Part shown: piece by piece, positions 26,446 to 37,334 of the stretch | How the letters are laid out: every line of letters begins with the position of its first letter | How positions within the stretch are numbered: position 1 is the stretch's first letter | Assembly: GCA_025353965.1 (NCBI GenBank) | Contig: JANXNS010000179.1 | Span: 1-39,561 of the forward strand | Direction: 5' to 3' | Source: Aquihabitans sp. | Lineage (GTDB): Bacteria; Actinomycetota; Acidimicrobiia; Acidimicrobiales; Iamiaceae | DNA length: 39,561 nt | Position numbers and translations under genes: made by a program | The notes under the pieces: model-generated | Seen by the model: the letters and a program-made list of their open reading frames with translations, nothing else | What the model was told of the DNA's origin: nothing | Databases searched by the model: none

Positions 26446-27738
26446 ATGGGTTTGAGGGTGCAGCGCACCATGGGCCGCCGCCGGGGGGCAGCACTGGTGG
26501 TAGCGGCAGGCTTGCTCGCTGCCGGATTCGGCGCGGCTGGGACCAGCACTGCGGCGCCTCGCCAAGAGGGCCAAGACGGTGCGGACGCCAGTCTGAAGGG
26601 CCAGTTCGATGAAGTTATTGGTCAGGAAGCTGCCGTGGTGGGGCGGTATCAGCAGGCACAACTCGAGCGCACCCAGTCCACCGCTGAATTGAATCGTCTC
26701 AGGTCCGACCTCAAGCAAAGCCAGCTGGACCTGCTATCCGCCCATGCCGCACTGCTAGCTGCGGTGAAAACACAGACTCGCCAGGTCACGCTGCGAGCCA
26801 GGGCCGATCGCAAGGTGGCCGATGCCGAGGATCGGTTGCGGGAGCAGGTCGTTGCCTCGTACGTGAAAGGCGGCGAGTCCGCCGGGATGCTCGAAGCGCT
26901 ACTGAACGCGGCCAACGGTCAGGAGGCGGGGCAGGCCGTTGCCTTCTCGAGGGCGTTTGTGGGCGACAGCGAAGAACTGGTCCGTGAACTTGAAGCGGCT
27001 CGGGCTGAGCGTCGCGGCGCGGAGAAGTCCGCCCGGCGGGCCAAGGCGAAGGCCAAGTCCCGTCGGGACGACGTCGTCGTCGCATCGAACTTCATCGCCG
27101 CCGCTGCGGCCAAGCAGGAAAAGCTGGTCGCGCTGGTCGACCAGCGAGTGTTGGCCGAGCAGGCCGCGCTTCGTGACGTGCAATCCCGCAAGGCGATCAT
27201 CGAAGGCCGGGTCAACAGCATCAACCGCTCGTCGGACGGCGTGGAATTGATCCTGGCCCAGCTTCAGGCGAGCCAGCCGAACTGGGCCCCGGGAGATGTG
27301 GAGATCACCAACCCGATCCCGGGCTACTTCATTGGCTCCAAGTTCGGCATGCGCAAGCATCCGATCCTCGGCATCGTGCGGCTCCACGCCGGCGGGGATC
27401 TCGGGGCGCCCAGCGGCACCATGATCTACGCGCCGGCGGACGGTGTGGTGATCATCGCCGGCCTTCGTGGTGGCTACGGCAACACCACGGTGATCGATCA
27501 CGGTCATTCGCTGGGAACGCTCTACGGCCACCAAAGCCAAATCCTGGTCACACCGGGCCAGGCCGTGAAGCGGGGAGACCCCATTGGCAGGGTGGGCTCG
27601 ACCGGGCTGTCCACCGGGCCACACCTGCATTTCGAGACGCGCCTCAAAGGTGTGCCTATCGACCCCGAGGGCGCGGTCGACTTCACCCGCCCCAACGGCT
27701 CCTACGCCGTACGGCCGAGAGTGCAAGCCGACCAATGA
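26446..27738 (+). CDS. M23 (LytM) family peptidase with N-terminal coiled coil
   Basis: Signal peptide-like N-terminus, long charged coiled coil, then KFGMRKHPILGIVRLHAGGDLGAPSGTMIYAPADGVV, TVIDHGHSLGTLYGHQS, STGPHLHFETR. Confidence 0.92.
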   Translation: MGLRVQRTMGRRRGAALVVAAGLLAAGFGAAGTSTAAPRQEGQDGADASLKGQFDEVIGQEAAVVGRYQQAQLERTQSTAELNRLRSDLKQSQLDLLSAHAALLAAVKTQTRQVTLRARADRKVADAEDRLREQVVASYVKGGESAGMLEALLNAANGQEAGQAVAFSRAFVGDSEELVRELEAARAERRGAEKSARRAKAKAKSRRDDVVVASNFIAAAAAKQEKLVALVDQRVLAEQAALRDVQSRKAIIEGRVNSINRSSDGVELILAQLQASQPNWAPGDVEITNPIPGYFIGSKFGMRKHPILGIVRLHAGGDLGAPSGTMIYAPADGVVIIAGLRGGYGNTTVIDHGHSLGTLYGHQSQILVTPGQAVKRGDPIGRVGSTGLSTGPHLHFETRLKGVPIDPEGAVDFTRPNGSYAVRPRVQADQ

Positions 27739-28442
27739 CCCAGGAACACTCCCACCAGCCGTCCGGACCCCTCGCCCTCGCTGCAGCACTGGCCAGCGTG
27801 GCCGGGTTCGTTGATGCCCATATCTACCTTCACCTCACGCCTGTCTTTGTGGCGAACATGAGCGGGAACCTCGTTCATCTCGGCATCTTCGTCGGAGCAG
27901 AAGGCTGGCAGGAGGCCGCAGGATCAGTAGTCGCAATCTTCGCCTTCTTATCCGGTGTCATCGTGGCGACCGTGCACAACGACCGCCAGCTTCGGCGGAC
28001 CGGCGCGGTGCGGCCCGATGAACTCCTCGGCGTCGAGGCAGTGCTGATCCTGCTCTTGCCCTTCCTGATGATCGCATTGCGGAGCACCTTCACCGGCCAC
28101 TCGAACATCGACGACTACCCCGTACTGATCTGGGGTGGCTTCGCCATGGGGCTCCAGGCAACTGTGCTCCGCCGCGTAGGTCAGATCGCCGTCGCCACGA
28201 CGTATGGGACCGGGGCGATAGTCCGTATCGGAGAGAAGGTTGCCCTCGCGGTTCGCCGGGCGGAGCGCCCAACGGACCACCTCCGCCGGGTGACGATTGC
28301 AATATTGGTGCTCGTGCTCCTGAGCTACGTCGGTGGAGCCATTCTCGCCTCGACCCTCGGCTCGTCTCCCGGACTGCTGCTGTTGCCGGGCGCCGTGCTC
28401 GTCGGTGCAACAATCGTCACCCGATCTACCCAGGGGTCCTGA
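27735..28442 (+). CDS. DUF1275 (YoaK-like) membrane protein
   Basis: SVAGFVDAHIYLHLTPVFVANMSGNLVHLGI, GFAMGLQATVLRRVG; 4-nt overlap with upstream gene. Confidence 0.88.
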   Translation: MTQEHSHQPSGPLALAAALASVAGFVDAHIYLHLTPVFVANMSGNLVHLGIFVGAEGWQEAAGSVVAIFAFLSGVIVATVHNDRQLRRTGAVRPDELLGVEAVLILLLPFLMIALRSTFTGHSNIDDYPVLIWGGFAMGLQATVLRRVGQIAVATTYGTGAIVRIGEKVALAVRRAERPTDHLRRVTIAILVLVLLSYVGGAILASTLGSSPGLLLLPGAVLVGATIVTRSTQGS

Positions 28443-28475
28443 GAGTTTCGGCCCTCCACCCTGCAATCGGCCAAA

Positions 28476-29051
28476 TCAGATGTATCCCCCGGCTGGAATC
28501 TGGCGGCGGCGCAGGGCTAGCTCGAGTAGGTCCACCACCGCCGCGGTGGGCGGTCCTTCCCTGGCCTCGATCGACTCCGTCGTGCAGAACGCTTCTGTCC
28601 CGTTGGCGCGGCCCTGCGTGGTGATCATGAGGGAGGTGGCCGGCTCGCCCTCGAACTGGCACAGCACCTCCAAGATCGGGCCAGAGCGGTCCAGGTAGGT
28701 GATCTCGCCGATGTCGTGGGCGGCCTCCATCAGCCAGCGAAAGGCCTCGTCGGCAGGGGCAGCGAGCGCCAGTGTGTCGGCATCGAGGCGGGCTACCGCT
28801 GGGGCGCCGCCCTCCGGGATGGTCTCGCGGAAGACCGGAGCCGGCGGAGGAGATGTCGGCCCAGGCGGAGTTTGGCGGGCCTGGTCCAACGTTCGGTACG
28901 CCTCGATGATCTGGGCGGCCCGCCCGGCCGATTCGTCGCCAGCTCGATCGGGGTGGTGGGCGCGAATTCTGTCTCGGTACGCCCGACGGATGTCGTCCCA
29001 GGCGGCGTCGGCCCTCACGTCCAGGACCCGTCGAGCTTGTGCCGCGTTCAT
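28476..29051 (-). CDS. J-domain (DnaJ-like) protein with uncharacterised C-terminus
   Basis: MNAAQARRVLDVRADAAWDDIRRAYRDRIRAHHPDRAGDESAGRAAQIIEAYRTL with HPD motif; ATG at 29051. Confidence 0.88.
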   Translation of the reverse strand: MNAAQARRVLDVRADAAWDDIRRAYRDRIRAHHPDRAGDESAGRAAQIIEAYRTLDQARQTPPGPTSPPPAPVFRETIPEGGAPAVARLDADTLALAAPADEAFRWLMEAAHDIGEITYLDRSGPILEVLCQFEGEPATSLMITTQGRANGTEAFCTTESIEAREGPPTAAVVDLLELALRRRQIPAGGYI

Positions 29052-30322
29052 GGAAGCAGGAACTGGCCCAGGGCCGCGGCAAGGCGGGGCGGGTCGTCCG
29101 CACCACACAGCTCACGGGCCGAGTGCATGGAGAGTTGGGCGACACCCACGTCGACGGTGGCAATACCCAGGCGCGCCGCGGTGAGGGGGCCAATGGTTGA
29201 CCCGCAGGCCTGGTCATTGCGGCCCACGAAAACCTGGTGAGGGACCGCGGCCCGATCGCAGGCCTCGATCATGGCCGAGGCGGTGATCCCGTCGGTTGCG
29301 TAACGCTGGCTGGCGTTGACCTTGACTACGGGCCCACCGTCGATGGCGATGTGGTGGCCGGGCTCGTGGCGGTCCGGATAATTGGGGTGAGTGGCGTGGG
29401 CCATGTCCGCAGAGGCGCAGAGGGACCCGGCTAGGGCCTGGATGAAGTGGTCCCGGCCGCCGCCCCTGGAGATGACGGATCGCTCCAGGACTTGGGCAAG
29501 AAGGGCGCCGTCGGCGCCGGTGGCTGAGGTCGAGCCGACCTCCTCATGATCGAAGAGGCACACCACCTGAACGGCCGAGCCAGCCGCGGAGGGAGCGGAC
29601 GAAATCAGCGCCTCAATGCCCGCCCACGCCGAGCAGATGTTGTCCAGCCGGGCCGAAGCGACCAGTTCTTGATGGCGGCCGAGCAAGGTAGGCGGGGTGA
29701 GGTCGTGGACCATGAGGTCCCAGCCGGTGAGGTCTGCGGGGGGAACCCCACCGAGCTCTGCGGCCAGGAACTCCACGAAATCGCCCTCACTGACCGGGCC
29801 GACGCCCCACACTGGGGTGAGGTGTTGCTGCGGGTTGAGGTTGAGGCCGGAGCCGTTGACGTCGCGATCAAGGTGGATGGCCAGCTGAGGGATACGGAGC
29901 AGGGGGCGGTCCACTCGGAGGAGCAAGGCGTCGGCATGGCCCCGCACGGCGACCCGTCCGGAGAGTCCAAGGTCACGGTCCAGCCAGGAGTTCCAGAGCG
30001 CGCCGCCGTAGACCTCAACAGCGATCTGGCGCCAGCCTGCGGCCCCGGTGTCGGGCCGGGGCTTCACCCGAAGATTGGGAGAATCGGTGTGGGCGCCGAT
30101 GATCCGGAAGCCGGAGCTGACCGTGCTGGCTGCGGGTACGGACCAAGCCACGAGCGCCCCGCCACGGATCACAAAGGACGGACCGGCCCCGTCGCCCCAC
30201 TCGCGGGCGAGTTCCAGTTCGGTGAACCCGGCGGCAACGAGACGGCGGCTTGCTTCGGCCACCGCGTGATAGGGCGAAGGAGCCTCGGAAACGAAGGCAA
30301 GGAGGTCGTCGACGGAGTGCAC
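29048..30322 (-). CDS. M18 family aminopeptidase
   Basis: SPYHAVAEASRRL; IGAHTDSPNLRVKP; CLFDHEEVGSTSATGADG; DMAHATHPNYPDRHEPGH; GSTIGPLTAARLGI. Confidence 0.95.
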   Translation of the reverse strand: MHSVDDLLAFVSEAPSPYHAVAEASRRLVAAGFTELELAREWGDGAGPSFVIRGGALVAWSVPAASTVSSGFRIIGAHTDSPNLRVKPRPDTGAAGWRQIAVEVYGGALWNSWLDRDLGLSGRVAVRGHADALLLRVDRPLLRIPQLAIHLDRDVNGSGLNLNPQQHLTPVWGVGPVSEGDFVEFLAAELGGVPPADLTGWDLMVHDLTPPTLLGRHQELVASARLDNICSAWAGIEALISSAPSAAGSAVQVVCLFDHEEVGSTSATGADGALLAQVLERSVISRGGGRDHFIQALAGSLCASADMAHATHPNYPDRHEPGHHIAIDGGPVVKVNASQRYATDGITASAMIEACDRAAVPHQVFVGRNDQACGSTIGPLTAARLGIATVDVGVAQLSMHSARELCGADDPPRLAAALGQFLLP

Positions 30323-30469
30323 GAGGAGAGGCTACTGACGGGCCGAGAGCCAGAAACCGGTTCGTGAGAATCTGGGGGTCTCGGCTACGATTGTCGGTTC
30401 TGCGATACGGGCCAACGGCGTCCCCGACGAGCAGTTCCCCCGTGCTACCCGTTGGAGGAACCGACGCCG

Positions 30470-33400
30470 ATGACCACGACCGCGCCGCTTGCCCAAGGTC
30501 TTTACGACCCCGCATTTGAACACGATGCCTGCGGCGTTGCGTTCGTGGTGGACCTCCATGGTCGGCAGAGCCATGAGCTGGTCGAACAAGGCATCACTGC
30601 GCTTGTGCACCTCGATCACCGCGGCGCTTCCGGTGCGGAAACCAACACGGGCGACGGAGCCGGCATTCTCACGCAGATCCCGGACGCGTTCTGCCGGGCT
30701 GTCGTCGACGTGGAACTCCCGGCGGTAGGGCGGTACGCCACCGGCATTGCCTTCATCCCCGGAGATGCCGCCACCGTTGCCGGGACCATCGAAGCGGTCG
30801 AGAAGATCCTGGCCAGCGAAGGCCTGGAGGTTCTGGCCTGGCGAGATGTACCCGTGGTGGCAGATTCTCTCGGTTCCGGCGCGCTCGGAGCCATGCCCAC
30901 ATTCAAGCAACTCTTCTTGGCTGGCCCCAACGGGGTCTACGAGGGCCTGGACCTGGAACGCCGCGCCTACGTGGCCCGCAAGCGCATTGAGCATGAGATT
31001 GCGGACGGCGACGACACGGTCTATTTCCCCAGCCTGTCGTGTCGGACCATCGTCTACAAGGGGATGCTCACCACTCCCCAGTTGCGCGACTTCTACCCAG
31101 ACCTGGCCGACGAACGGTTCGAGAGTGCCCTGGCGCTGGTCCACTCGCGGTTCTCCACCAACACCTTCCCGTCCTGGCCACTGGCCCACCCGTACCGCTA
31201 CCTGGCCCACAACGGCGAGATCAACACGGTCGCGGGCAACCGCAACTGGATGCGGGCGCGTGAGGCGCTGCTGGAGAGCAGCTTGTTCCCCGGTGATATC
31301 GAGCGAATCTTCCCGATCTGCACGCCGGAGGCCAGTGATACTGCCAGTTTCGACGAGGTGTTGGAGCTCCTCCACCTCGGTGGCCGGCCTATCCACCACG
31401 CCGTGCTCATGATGATTCCCGAGGCGTGGGAAAACCACGACCTCATGGATCCAGCCAAGCGGGCCTTCTACCAATTCCACTCGTCGTTGATGGAGCCGTG
31501 GGATGGACCGGCCAACGTCTGCTTCACCGACGGAACCGTCGTCGGCGCGGTGCTGGACCGCAACGGTCTCCGTCCCGGCCGCTACTGGGTCACGACCGAG
31601 GGCCTCGTGATCCTCGGTTCGGAGGCCGGCCTGCTGGACATCCCGGCCGACCAGATTGTCAGCAAGGGCCGCCTGCAGCCCGGGAAGATGTTCCTGGTCG
31701 ATACCGCCCAGGGCCGGATTGTCTCCGATGACGAGGTCAAGGGTGACCTGGCTGCGCAACACCCCTATCAAGAGTGGCTGGACGCGGGCATCGTGGAACT
31801 TCATGATCTTCCCGATCGGCCGCACCTGCGCTATCCCCACGGCGATGTGGTTCGGCGTCAGCTCACCTTCGGGTACACGATCGAGGATCAGAAGATCCTC
31901 ATGGCCCCCATGGCCCGGACCGGTGGCGAGGCCCTCGGTTCCATGGGCACCGACACGCCAATCGCCGTGCTTTCCGAGCGCCCCCGGCTGCTGTTCGATT
32001 ACTTCGCACAGCTCTTTGCTCAGGTCACCAACCCGCCGCTGGATGCCATTCGTGAGGAGTTGGTCACGAGCCTGGGCGGCACCATCGGACCCGAGCAGAA
32101 CCTGCTGTCACCATCGGCACAGTCGTGCCGTCAGATTCTGTTGCCGTTCCCCATCTTGGACAACGATCAGCTGGCCAAGATCATCCATGTGGGCGAGGCG
32201 CTTCCAGATTTCAAAGCCGTCGTCATCAACGGCCTCTATCCCGTGACCGGGGGCGGAGACGCCCTCCGAGACGCGCTCAAAGAGGTGCGCCGCCAGACCA
32301 GCGAAGCCATCGCGGCCGGGGCCAACGTGGTGGTGCTGTCGGACCGCGACTCCACCCGTGAACTCGCCCCCATCCCGTCGCTCCTGCTCACTGCGGCGGT
32401 CCACCACCACCTGGTGCGGGAGAAGACCCGGGCCAACGTTGGCCTGGTGGTGGAGGCCGGCGATGCCCGCGAGGTCCATCACATGGCCCTGCTGATCGGG
32501 TATGGCGCAGCCGCCATCAACCCGTACCTGGCCTTCGAGACGGTGGAGGACATGATTGCCCGGGGTGCCCTGGCCGATGTTGCCCTGGACGATGCCGTGG
32601 CCAAATACATCAAAGCTGCAGGCAAGGGCGTGCTCAAGGTCATGTCCAAGATGGGCATCTCCACAGTGGCGTCCTACACCGGCGCCCAGGTGTTCGAGGC
32701 CGTCGGCCTGGGCCAAGCATTTGTCGACGAATACTTCACCGGCACTACCTCCAAGCTTGGCGGCATCGGCCTCACCGAGGTGGCCGCCGAAGTGGCCGCA
32801 CGGCACGCCAAGGCTTACCCAGACCGCCCCACCGAGCGGGCCCATCGTGAGTTGGAAGTGGGGGGCGAATATCAGTGGCAACGTGAGGGTGAATACCACC
32901 TTTTCAACCCAGAAACTGTCTTCAAGCTCCAGCACGCCACCCGCACCGGCCGGTACGAGGTCTTCAAGGAATACACCGCACTGGTTGACAACCAGAGCAC
33001 TCGCCTGGCCACGTTGAGGGGCTTGTTCGACTTTGCCAGCGACCGCCAAGCCATCTCGATCGACGAGGTGGAATCCGTGGCGGAGATCGTCAAACGCTTC
33101 TCGACTGGGGCCATGAGCTACGGCTCGATCTCGGCCGAGGCCCATGAGAACTTGGCCATCGCCATGAACCGCCTGGGAGCCAAGAGCAACACCGGTGAGG
33201 GTGGCGAGGACGCCGATCGGCTCTATGACCCAGAACGCCGTAGTGCCATCAAACAGGTGGCTTCTGGCCGGTTCGGCGTCACCAGCGAGTATCTCACCAA
33301 CGCCGACGACATCCAGATCAAGATGGCGCAGGGGGCCAAGCCAGGCGAGGGAGGCCAACTGCCCGGTCACAAGGTGTACCCGTGGGTGGCCAAGACCCGT

Positions 33401-35008
33401 TACTCCACACCGGGCGTTGGGCTCATCAGCCCGCCACCTCATCACGACATTTACTCGATCGAGGATCTGGCGCAGCTGATCCACGATCTCAAAAACGCTA
33501 ACCCGGCTGCCCGCGTCCACGTGAAACTCGTGGCCGAGGTCGGTGTGGGCACGGTGGCCGCCGGTGTGTCCAAGGCCCACGCAGATGTGGTCCTCATCTC
33601 CGGCCACGACGGCGGCACGGGTGCCAGCCCACTGACCTCGCTCAAGCACGCCGGTGGTCCGTGGGAACTCGGCTTGGCGGAAACCCAACAGACGTTGCTG
33701 CTCAATGGTCTTCGGGACCGGATCGTGGTCCAAGCCGACGGTCAGCTCAAGACCGGGCGGGACGTGATCGTGGCCGCGTTGCTGGGCGCCGAGGAGTTCG
33801 GCTTTGCCACCGCTCCGCTGGTGGTGTCGGGCTGCATCATGATGCGCGTCTGCCATCTGGACACGTGCCCGGTAGGCATCGCCACCCAGAACCCGGAGCT
33901 GCGTGAACGCTTTGCGGGCAAGCCTGAGTTCGTCGAGCATTTCTTTGAGTTCATCGCCCAAGAGGTGCGGGAGTACCTCGCTCAGTTGGGTTTCCGATCG
34001 CTCCTAGAGGCGGTAGGCCACGCGGAAGCGCTCGACACCCGCAAGGCGGTCGATCATTGGAAGGCCGCCGGACTGGACCTCTCGCCCATTCTTCATGTCC
34101 CCGAGCGGCCCTTCGGCGACGAACTGCACAACACACGGGGCCAAGATCATGGCCTGGACCGGGCGCTGGACCAACAGCTGATCTTGGCCGCCCGCCAGGC
34201 CATCGACGCTGGCTCGCCTGTGGCTCTGGAGTTCCCCATCCGCAATGTGAACCGGACCGTGGGCACCATGCTGGGCCACGAAGTTACCAAGCGCCACGGT
34301 GGCTTGGGTCTGCCGGACAACACGATCGACGTGACGTTCCGGGGCGCGGCGGGGCAGAGCTTTGGTGCGTTCGTGCCGAAGGGGGTGACCCTCCGCCTCT
34401 TCGGCGAGGCCAACGACTACGCCGGAAAGGGCCTCTCCGGAGGCCGTCTCATCGTGCGCCCACCCGAGACGCCCCACGCCGATTTTGCTGCCGAAGACAA
34501 CATCATCGCCGGCAACGTCCTGCTCTATGGCGCCACCGCCGGCGAGGCATTTTTCCGCGGCAAGGTGGGGGAGCGCTTCTGCGTGCGCAACTCCGGCGCC
34601 ACCGCCGTGGTGGAGGGTGTCGGAGACCACGCCTGTGAGTACATGACCGGCGGCCGAGCCGTAGTGCTTGGTCCAACTGGTCGGAACTTTGGGGCGGGCA
34701 TGTCGGGCGGTATTGCCTACGTGTGGAACCCCGAAGGGGCTTTCGACGGGCTAGTCAACCGGGAAATGGTGGACTTGGACCCGCTGGATGATCTCGACAC
34801 ATCGTGGTTGGTCACCGCCATCTTCCGCCACCAAAATGAGACGGGTTCAGACGTTGCCAGCCGAATCCTTTCCGACTGGCAGTACTCCGTGCTTCAGTTC
34901 GTGAAGGTCATGCCACGCGACTACAAGCGTGTGCTCAGCGCCATCAGAGCCGCCGAAGAAGCCGGCGCCGACATCGACGAGGCCATCATGGCCGCGGCCA
35001 AGGGTTAG
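30470..35008 (+). CDS. gltB: Glutamate synthase large subunit
   Basis: 1512-aa protein; [16 protein letters not shown] (N-terminal nucleophile Cys), [35 protein letters not shown]-terminal GXGXG-type repeats. Confidence 0.97.
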   Translation: MTTTAPLAQGLYDPAFEHDACGVAFVVDLHGRQSHELVEQGITALVHLDHRGASGAETNTGDGAGILTQIPDAFCRAVVDVELPAVGRYATGIAFIPGDAATVAGTIEAVEKILASEGLEVLAWRDVPVVADSLGSGALGAMPTFKQLFLAGPNGVYEGLDLERRAYVARKRIEHEIADGDDTVYFPSLSCRTIVYKGMLTTPQLRDFYPDLADERFESALALVHSRFSTNTFPSWPLAHPYRYLAHNGEINTVAGNRNWMRAREALLESSLFPGDIERIFPICTPEASDTASFDEVLELLHLGGRPIHHAVLMMIPEAWENHDLMDPAKRAFYQFHSSLMEPWDGPANVCFTDGTVVGAVLDRNGLRPGRYWVTTEGLVILGSEAGLLDIPADQIVSKGRLQPGKMFLVDTAQGRIVSDDEVKGDLAAQHPYQEWLDAGIVELHDLPDRPHLRYPHGDVVRRQLTFGYTIEDQKILMAPMARTGGEALGSMGTDTPIAVLSERPRLLFDYFAQLFAQVTNPPLDAIREELVTSLGGTIGPEQNLLSPSAQSCRQILLPFPILDNDQLAKIIHVGEALPDFKAVVINGLYPVTGGGDALRDALKEVRRQTSEAIAAGANVVVLSDRDSTRELAPIPSLLLTAAVHHHLVREKTRANVGLVVEAGDAREVHHMALLIGYGAAAINPYLAFETVEDMIARGALADVALDDAVAKYIKAAGKGVLKVMSKMGISTVASYTGAQVFEAVGLGQAFVDEYFTGTTSKLGGIGLTEVAAEVAARHAKAYPDRPTERAHRELEVGGEYQWQREGEYHLFNPETVFKLQHATRTGRYEVFKEYTALVDNQSTRLATLRGLFDFASDRQAISIDEVESVAEIVKRFSTGAMSYGSISAEAHENLAIAMNRLGAKSNTGEGGEDADRLYDPERRSAIKQVASGRFGVTSEYLTNADDIQIKMAQGAKPGEGGQLPGHKVYPWVAKTRYSTPGVGLISPPPHHDIYSIEDLAQLIHDLKNANPAARVHVKLVAEVGVGTVAAGVSKAHADVVLISGHDGGTGASPLTSLKHAGGPWELGLAETQQTLLLNGLRDRIVVQADGQLKTGRDVIVAALLGAEEFGFATAPLVVSGCIMMRVCHLDTCPVGIATQNPELRERFAGKPEFVEHFFEFIAQEVREYLAQLGFRSLLEAVGHAEALDTRKAVDHWKAAGLDLSPILHVPERPFGDELHNTRGQDHGLDRALDQQLILAARQAIDAGSPVALEFPIRNVNRTVGTMLGHEVTKRHGGLGLPDNTIDVTFRGAAGQSFGAFVPKGVTLRLFGEANDYAGKGLSGGRLIVRPPETPHADFAAEDNIIAGNVLLYGATAGEAFFRGKVGERFCVRNSGATAVVEGVGDHACEYMTGGRAVVLGPTGRNFGAGMSGGIAYVWNPEGAFDGLVNREMVDLDPLDDLDTSWLVTAIFRHQNETGSDVASRILSDWQYSVLQFVKVMPRDYKRVLSAIRAAEEAGADIDEAIMAAAKG

Positions 35009-35018
35009 GGCACCAGAC

Positions 35019-36470
35019 ATGGGCGACATCCAAGGTTTCCTCAAGCACGGACGTGAGCTGCCGGTCCGCCGGCCCGTGCCCGTGCGCCTCAAGGACTGGA
35101 AAGAGGTGTACGAGCCTTTCGCCGAGGAGCGCCTCGAGGCCCAGGCCAGCCGGTGTATGGATTGTGGGATTCCGTTCTGCAACAACGGTTGTCCCCTCGG
35201 CAACCTCATCCCCGATTGGAACGACCTCGTCTACCGGGATCGCTGGCATGAGGCCATCGAGCGCCTTCATGCCACCAATAACTTCCCGGAGTTCACCGGG
35301 AGGCTTTGCCCGGCACCGTGCGAAGCGGCGTGTGTTCTTGGGATCAACCAAGACCCGGTAACGATCAAGCAGGTCGAGGTATCGATCATTGACCGCGCCT
35401 GGGACGAAGGCTGGGTCATACCTATCCGACCCGAAACGCAGACCGGCAAGAAGGTTGCGGTGATCGGTTCTGGTCCCGCTGGCCTAGCCGCCGCCCAGCA
35501 ACTCACCCGGGCCGGGCACCACGTGGTGGTATTCGAGCGGGCAGACCGCCTCGGTGGCCTGCTGCGATATGGCATTCCCGAGTTCAAAATGGAGAAGCGC
35601 CAACTGGATCGGCGGCTCGATCAAATGCGGGCCGAAGGTACCGAGTTCCGTACTGGCATCAACGTTGGCGTCGATATCACGGGCGACCAACTGACGGCCG
35701 ATTTCGACGCCGTCGTGCTGGCTGGTGGCGCTACTGCGGCCCGCGACCTCCCCATCCCGGGCCGGGACCTTCAGGGCATCCACCAGGCCATGGAGTACCT
35801 GCCATTCGCCAACCGGGTCCAAGAAGGAGACATCACCAACTCGCCCATAGACGTGCATGGCCAGAAGGTCGTCATCATCGGTGGCGGAGACACCGGCGCG
35901 GATTGCCTCGGCACCGCGCACCGTCAAGGCGCTTCGGAGATCCGCCAGTTCGAGATCATGCCGAAGCCCCCGGAGGCCCGGCCAGACGCCACCCCGTGGC
36001 CCACATGGCCGCTCATCTACCGCACCGCGTCGGCCCACGAAGAGGGCGGGGACCGAGTGTTCTCGGTCAACACCGAGCAGTTCCTCGACGATGGCAAAGG
36101 CCGGGTGCGGGCGCTGGAAGCGCACGAGGTCGAGATGGTCGACGGCCGCTTCGAGAAGGTCGTGGGCTCTGAGTTTGAAATCGAAGCAGATTTTGTTTTC
36201 CTGGCGATGGGCTTCACTGGGCCGGAATCGGCCTGGATCACGGAGCAATTCGGCGTCGAGCTAGACGGCCGATCGAACGTAGCCCGGGACCGCAACTGGT
36301 CCACCAATGTTCCCGGTGTATACGTGGCCGGAGACATGGGCCGAGGTCAAAGCCTCATCGTGTGGGCTATTGCCGAGGGCCGTTCCTGCGCAGCTGCGGT
36401 CGATCAAGACCTCATGGGCCACACCCTGTTGCCCAGCCCACTCGACCCGACCACCGCCCCACTGCGCTAG
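35019..36470 (+). CDS. gltD: Glutamate synthase small subunit
   Basis: MGDIQGFLKHGRELP; CMDCGIPFCNNGCPLGNLIPDWN; VIGSGPAGLAAAQQLTRAGH; VIIGGGDTGADCLGTA; ATG at 35019, 10 nt after gltB stop. Confidence 0.97.
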   Translation: MGDIQGFLKHGRELPVRRPVPVRLKDWKEVYEPFAEERLEAQASRCMDCGIPFCNNGCPLGNLIPDWNDLVYRDRWHEAIERLHATNNFPEFTGRLCPAPCEAACVLGINQDPVTIKQVEVSIIDRAWDEGWVIPIRPETQTGKKVAVIGSGPAGLAAAQQLTRAGHHVVVFERADRLGGLLRYGIPEFKMEKRQLDRRLDQMRAEGTEFRTGINVGVDITGDQLTADFDAVVLAGGATAARDLPIPGRDLQGIHQAMEYLPFANRVQEGDITNSPIDVHGQKVVIIGGGDTGADCLGTAHRQGASEIRQFEIMPKPPEARPDATPWPTWPLIYRTASAHEEGGDRVFSVNTEQFLDDGKGRVRALEAHEVEMVDGRFEKVVGSEFEIEADFVFLAMGFTGPESAWITEQFGVELDGRSNVARDRNWSTNVPGVYVAGDMGRGQSLIVWAIAEGRSCAAAVDQDLMGHTLLPSPLDPTTAPLR

Positions 36471-36492
36471 CGGCGTCCAAGCGCCGACGCGA

Positions 36493-36521
36493 CAAGGCCC
36501 CGGCGGTGGGCTAGGGCCTTG
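36493..36521. terminator. Hairpin CAAGGCCC-N13-GGGCCTTG between convergent gltD and RDD-family gene
   Basis: Perfect 8-bp arms in the convergent intergenic region; no U-tract. Confidence 0.5.
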
Positions 36522-36542
36522 CGGACGAACGACCTGATCAGA

Positions 36543-37145
36543 TCAGGAGGGCTTGATGGCGTCGCCGAAGGACTGCTTGGGCTCACCGGTAATCACCACG
36601 GTCTTCATGATCTTGTCGGCGATGGTCTGCTTCTTGGCATCCCAGAGCGGGAAGAGGTACCCGATGCCGCAGATGATGCTGTCGATGATGTGGGCGAAGA
36701 ATCGGGCCACGCCTGCGCCACCACCGATGGGTTGGCCCGTTGCTTCGCTGACCACCCGGGTGCCGACGATCTTTTTGCCCACGCTCTGCCCGGTGCTTCC
36801 GTTGAGGTAGCCGTTGTAGATGCCGAACCCAAGGGCGAAGAGCCAGATGATGAAGCCCAAGCCGGCGCTTCCACGCGAAGCGAGGTTGGCCACGATGAAC
36901 AGGGCCACAAAGTCAATGGCACCCGAAGCGGCGCGGAGTGGCCATTCGGCCAACTGGCCGGGGGCGCCGGCGGGCGCCCCATAACCGGGATTGCCCATGG
37001 GCGTACCATAGGCCGGCGGACCGCCGGGGGGCGGGCCGGTTGGGGCGGCGTACGCGGGCGGGCCCGTCGGTGCGGCGGCCTCGGGCGGATACCACTTGCC
37101 GTCTGAGGCCTGCCACCAGCCCGGTCCTTGCGAAAAATCACTCAT
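36543..37145 (-). CDS. RDD family membrane protein with N-terminal DUF2510-like motif
   Basis: PGWWQASDGKWYPPE, Gly/Pro-rich linker, then GAIDFVALFIVANLAS...GQSVGKKIVGTRVVSEATGQPIG. Confidence 0.88.
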   Translation of the reverse strand: MSDFSQGPGWWQASDGKWYPPEAAAPTGPPAYAAPTGPPPGGPPAYGTPMGNPGYGAPAGAPGQLAEWPLRAASGAIDFVALFIVANLASRGSAGLGFIIWLFALGFGIYNGYLNGSTGQSVGKKIVGTRVVSEATGQPIGGGAGVARFFAHIIDSIICGIGYLFPLWDAKKQTIADKIMKTVVITGEPKQSFGDAIKPS

Positions 37146-37334
37146 AGCGCTTCCTTTGTCTCCCGCACTCAGTAGGTGTTGTGCCTCACCGTAGCCGCAG
37201 GCGCCTAGGCCAAATGACCCAACTCACCCGTCGCTACCACGGTGGATGCTCAAGGTGGGCCGCTATTGGCCGATCTGTGCGGGGTACCTCGGCTGCCCAG
37301 CTCGGGTTTCCCATCCCCACGTGCGAGGACGCCC

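Noticed and set aside
30332-31840. 502-aa minus-strand ORF antisense to the start of gltB
   Set aside because: Same artefact: low-information His/Gly/Val-rich translation opposite conserved GltB sequence.
32108-33961. 617-aa minus-strand ORF antisense to gltB
   Set aside because: Fully contained in the highly conserved gltB; typical GC-rich mirror-frame ORF with no recognisable domain.
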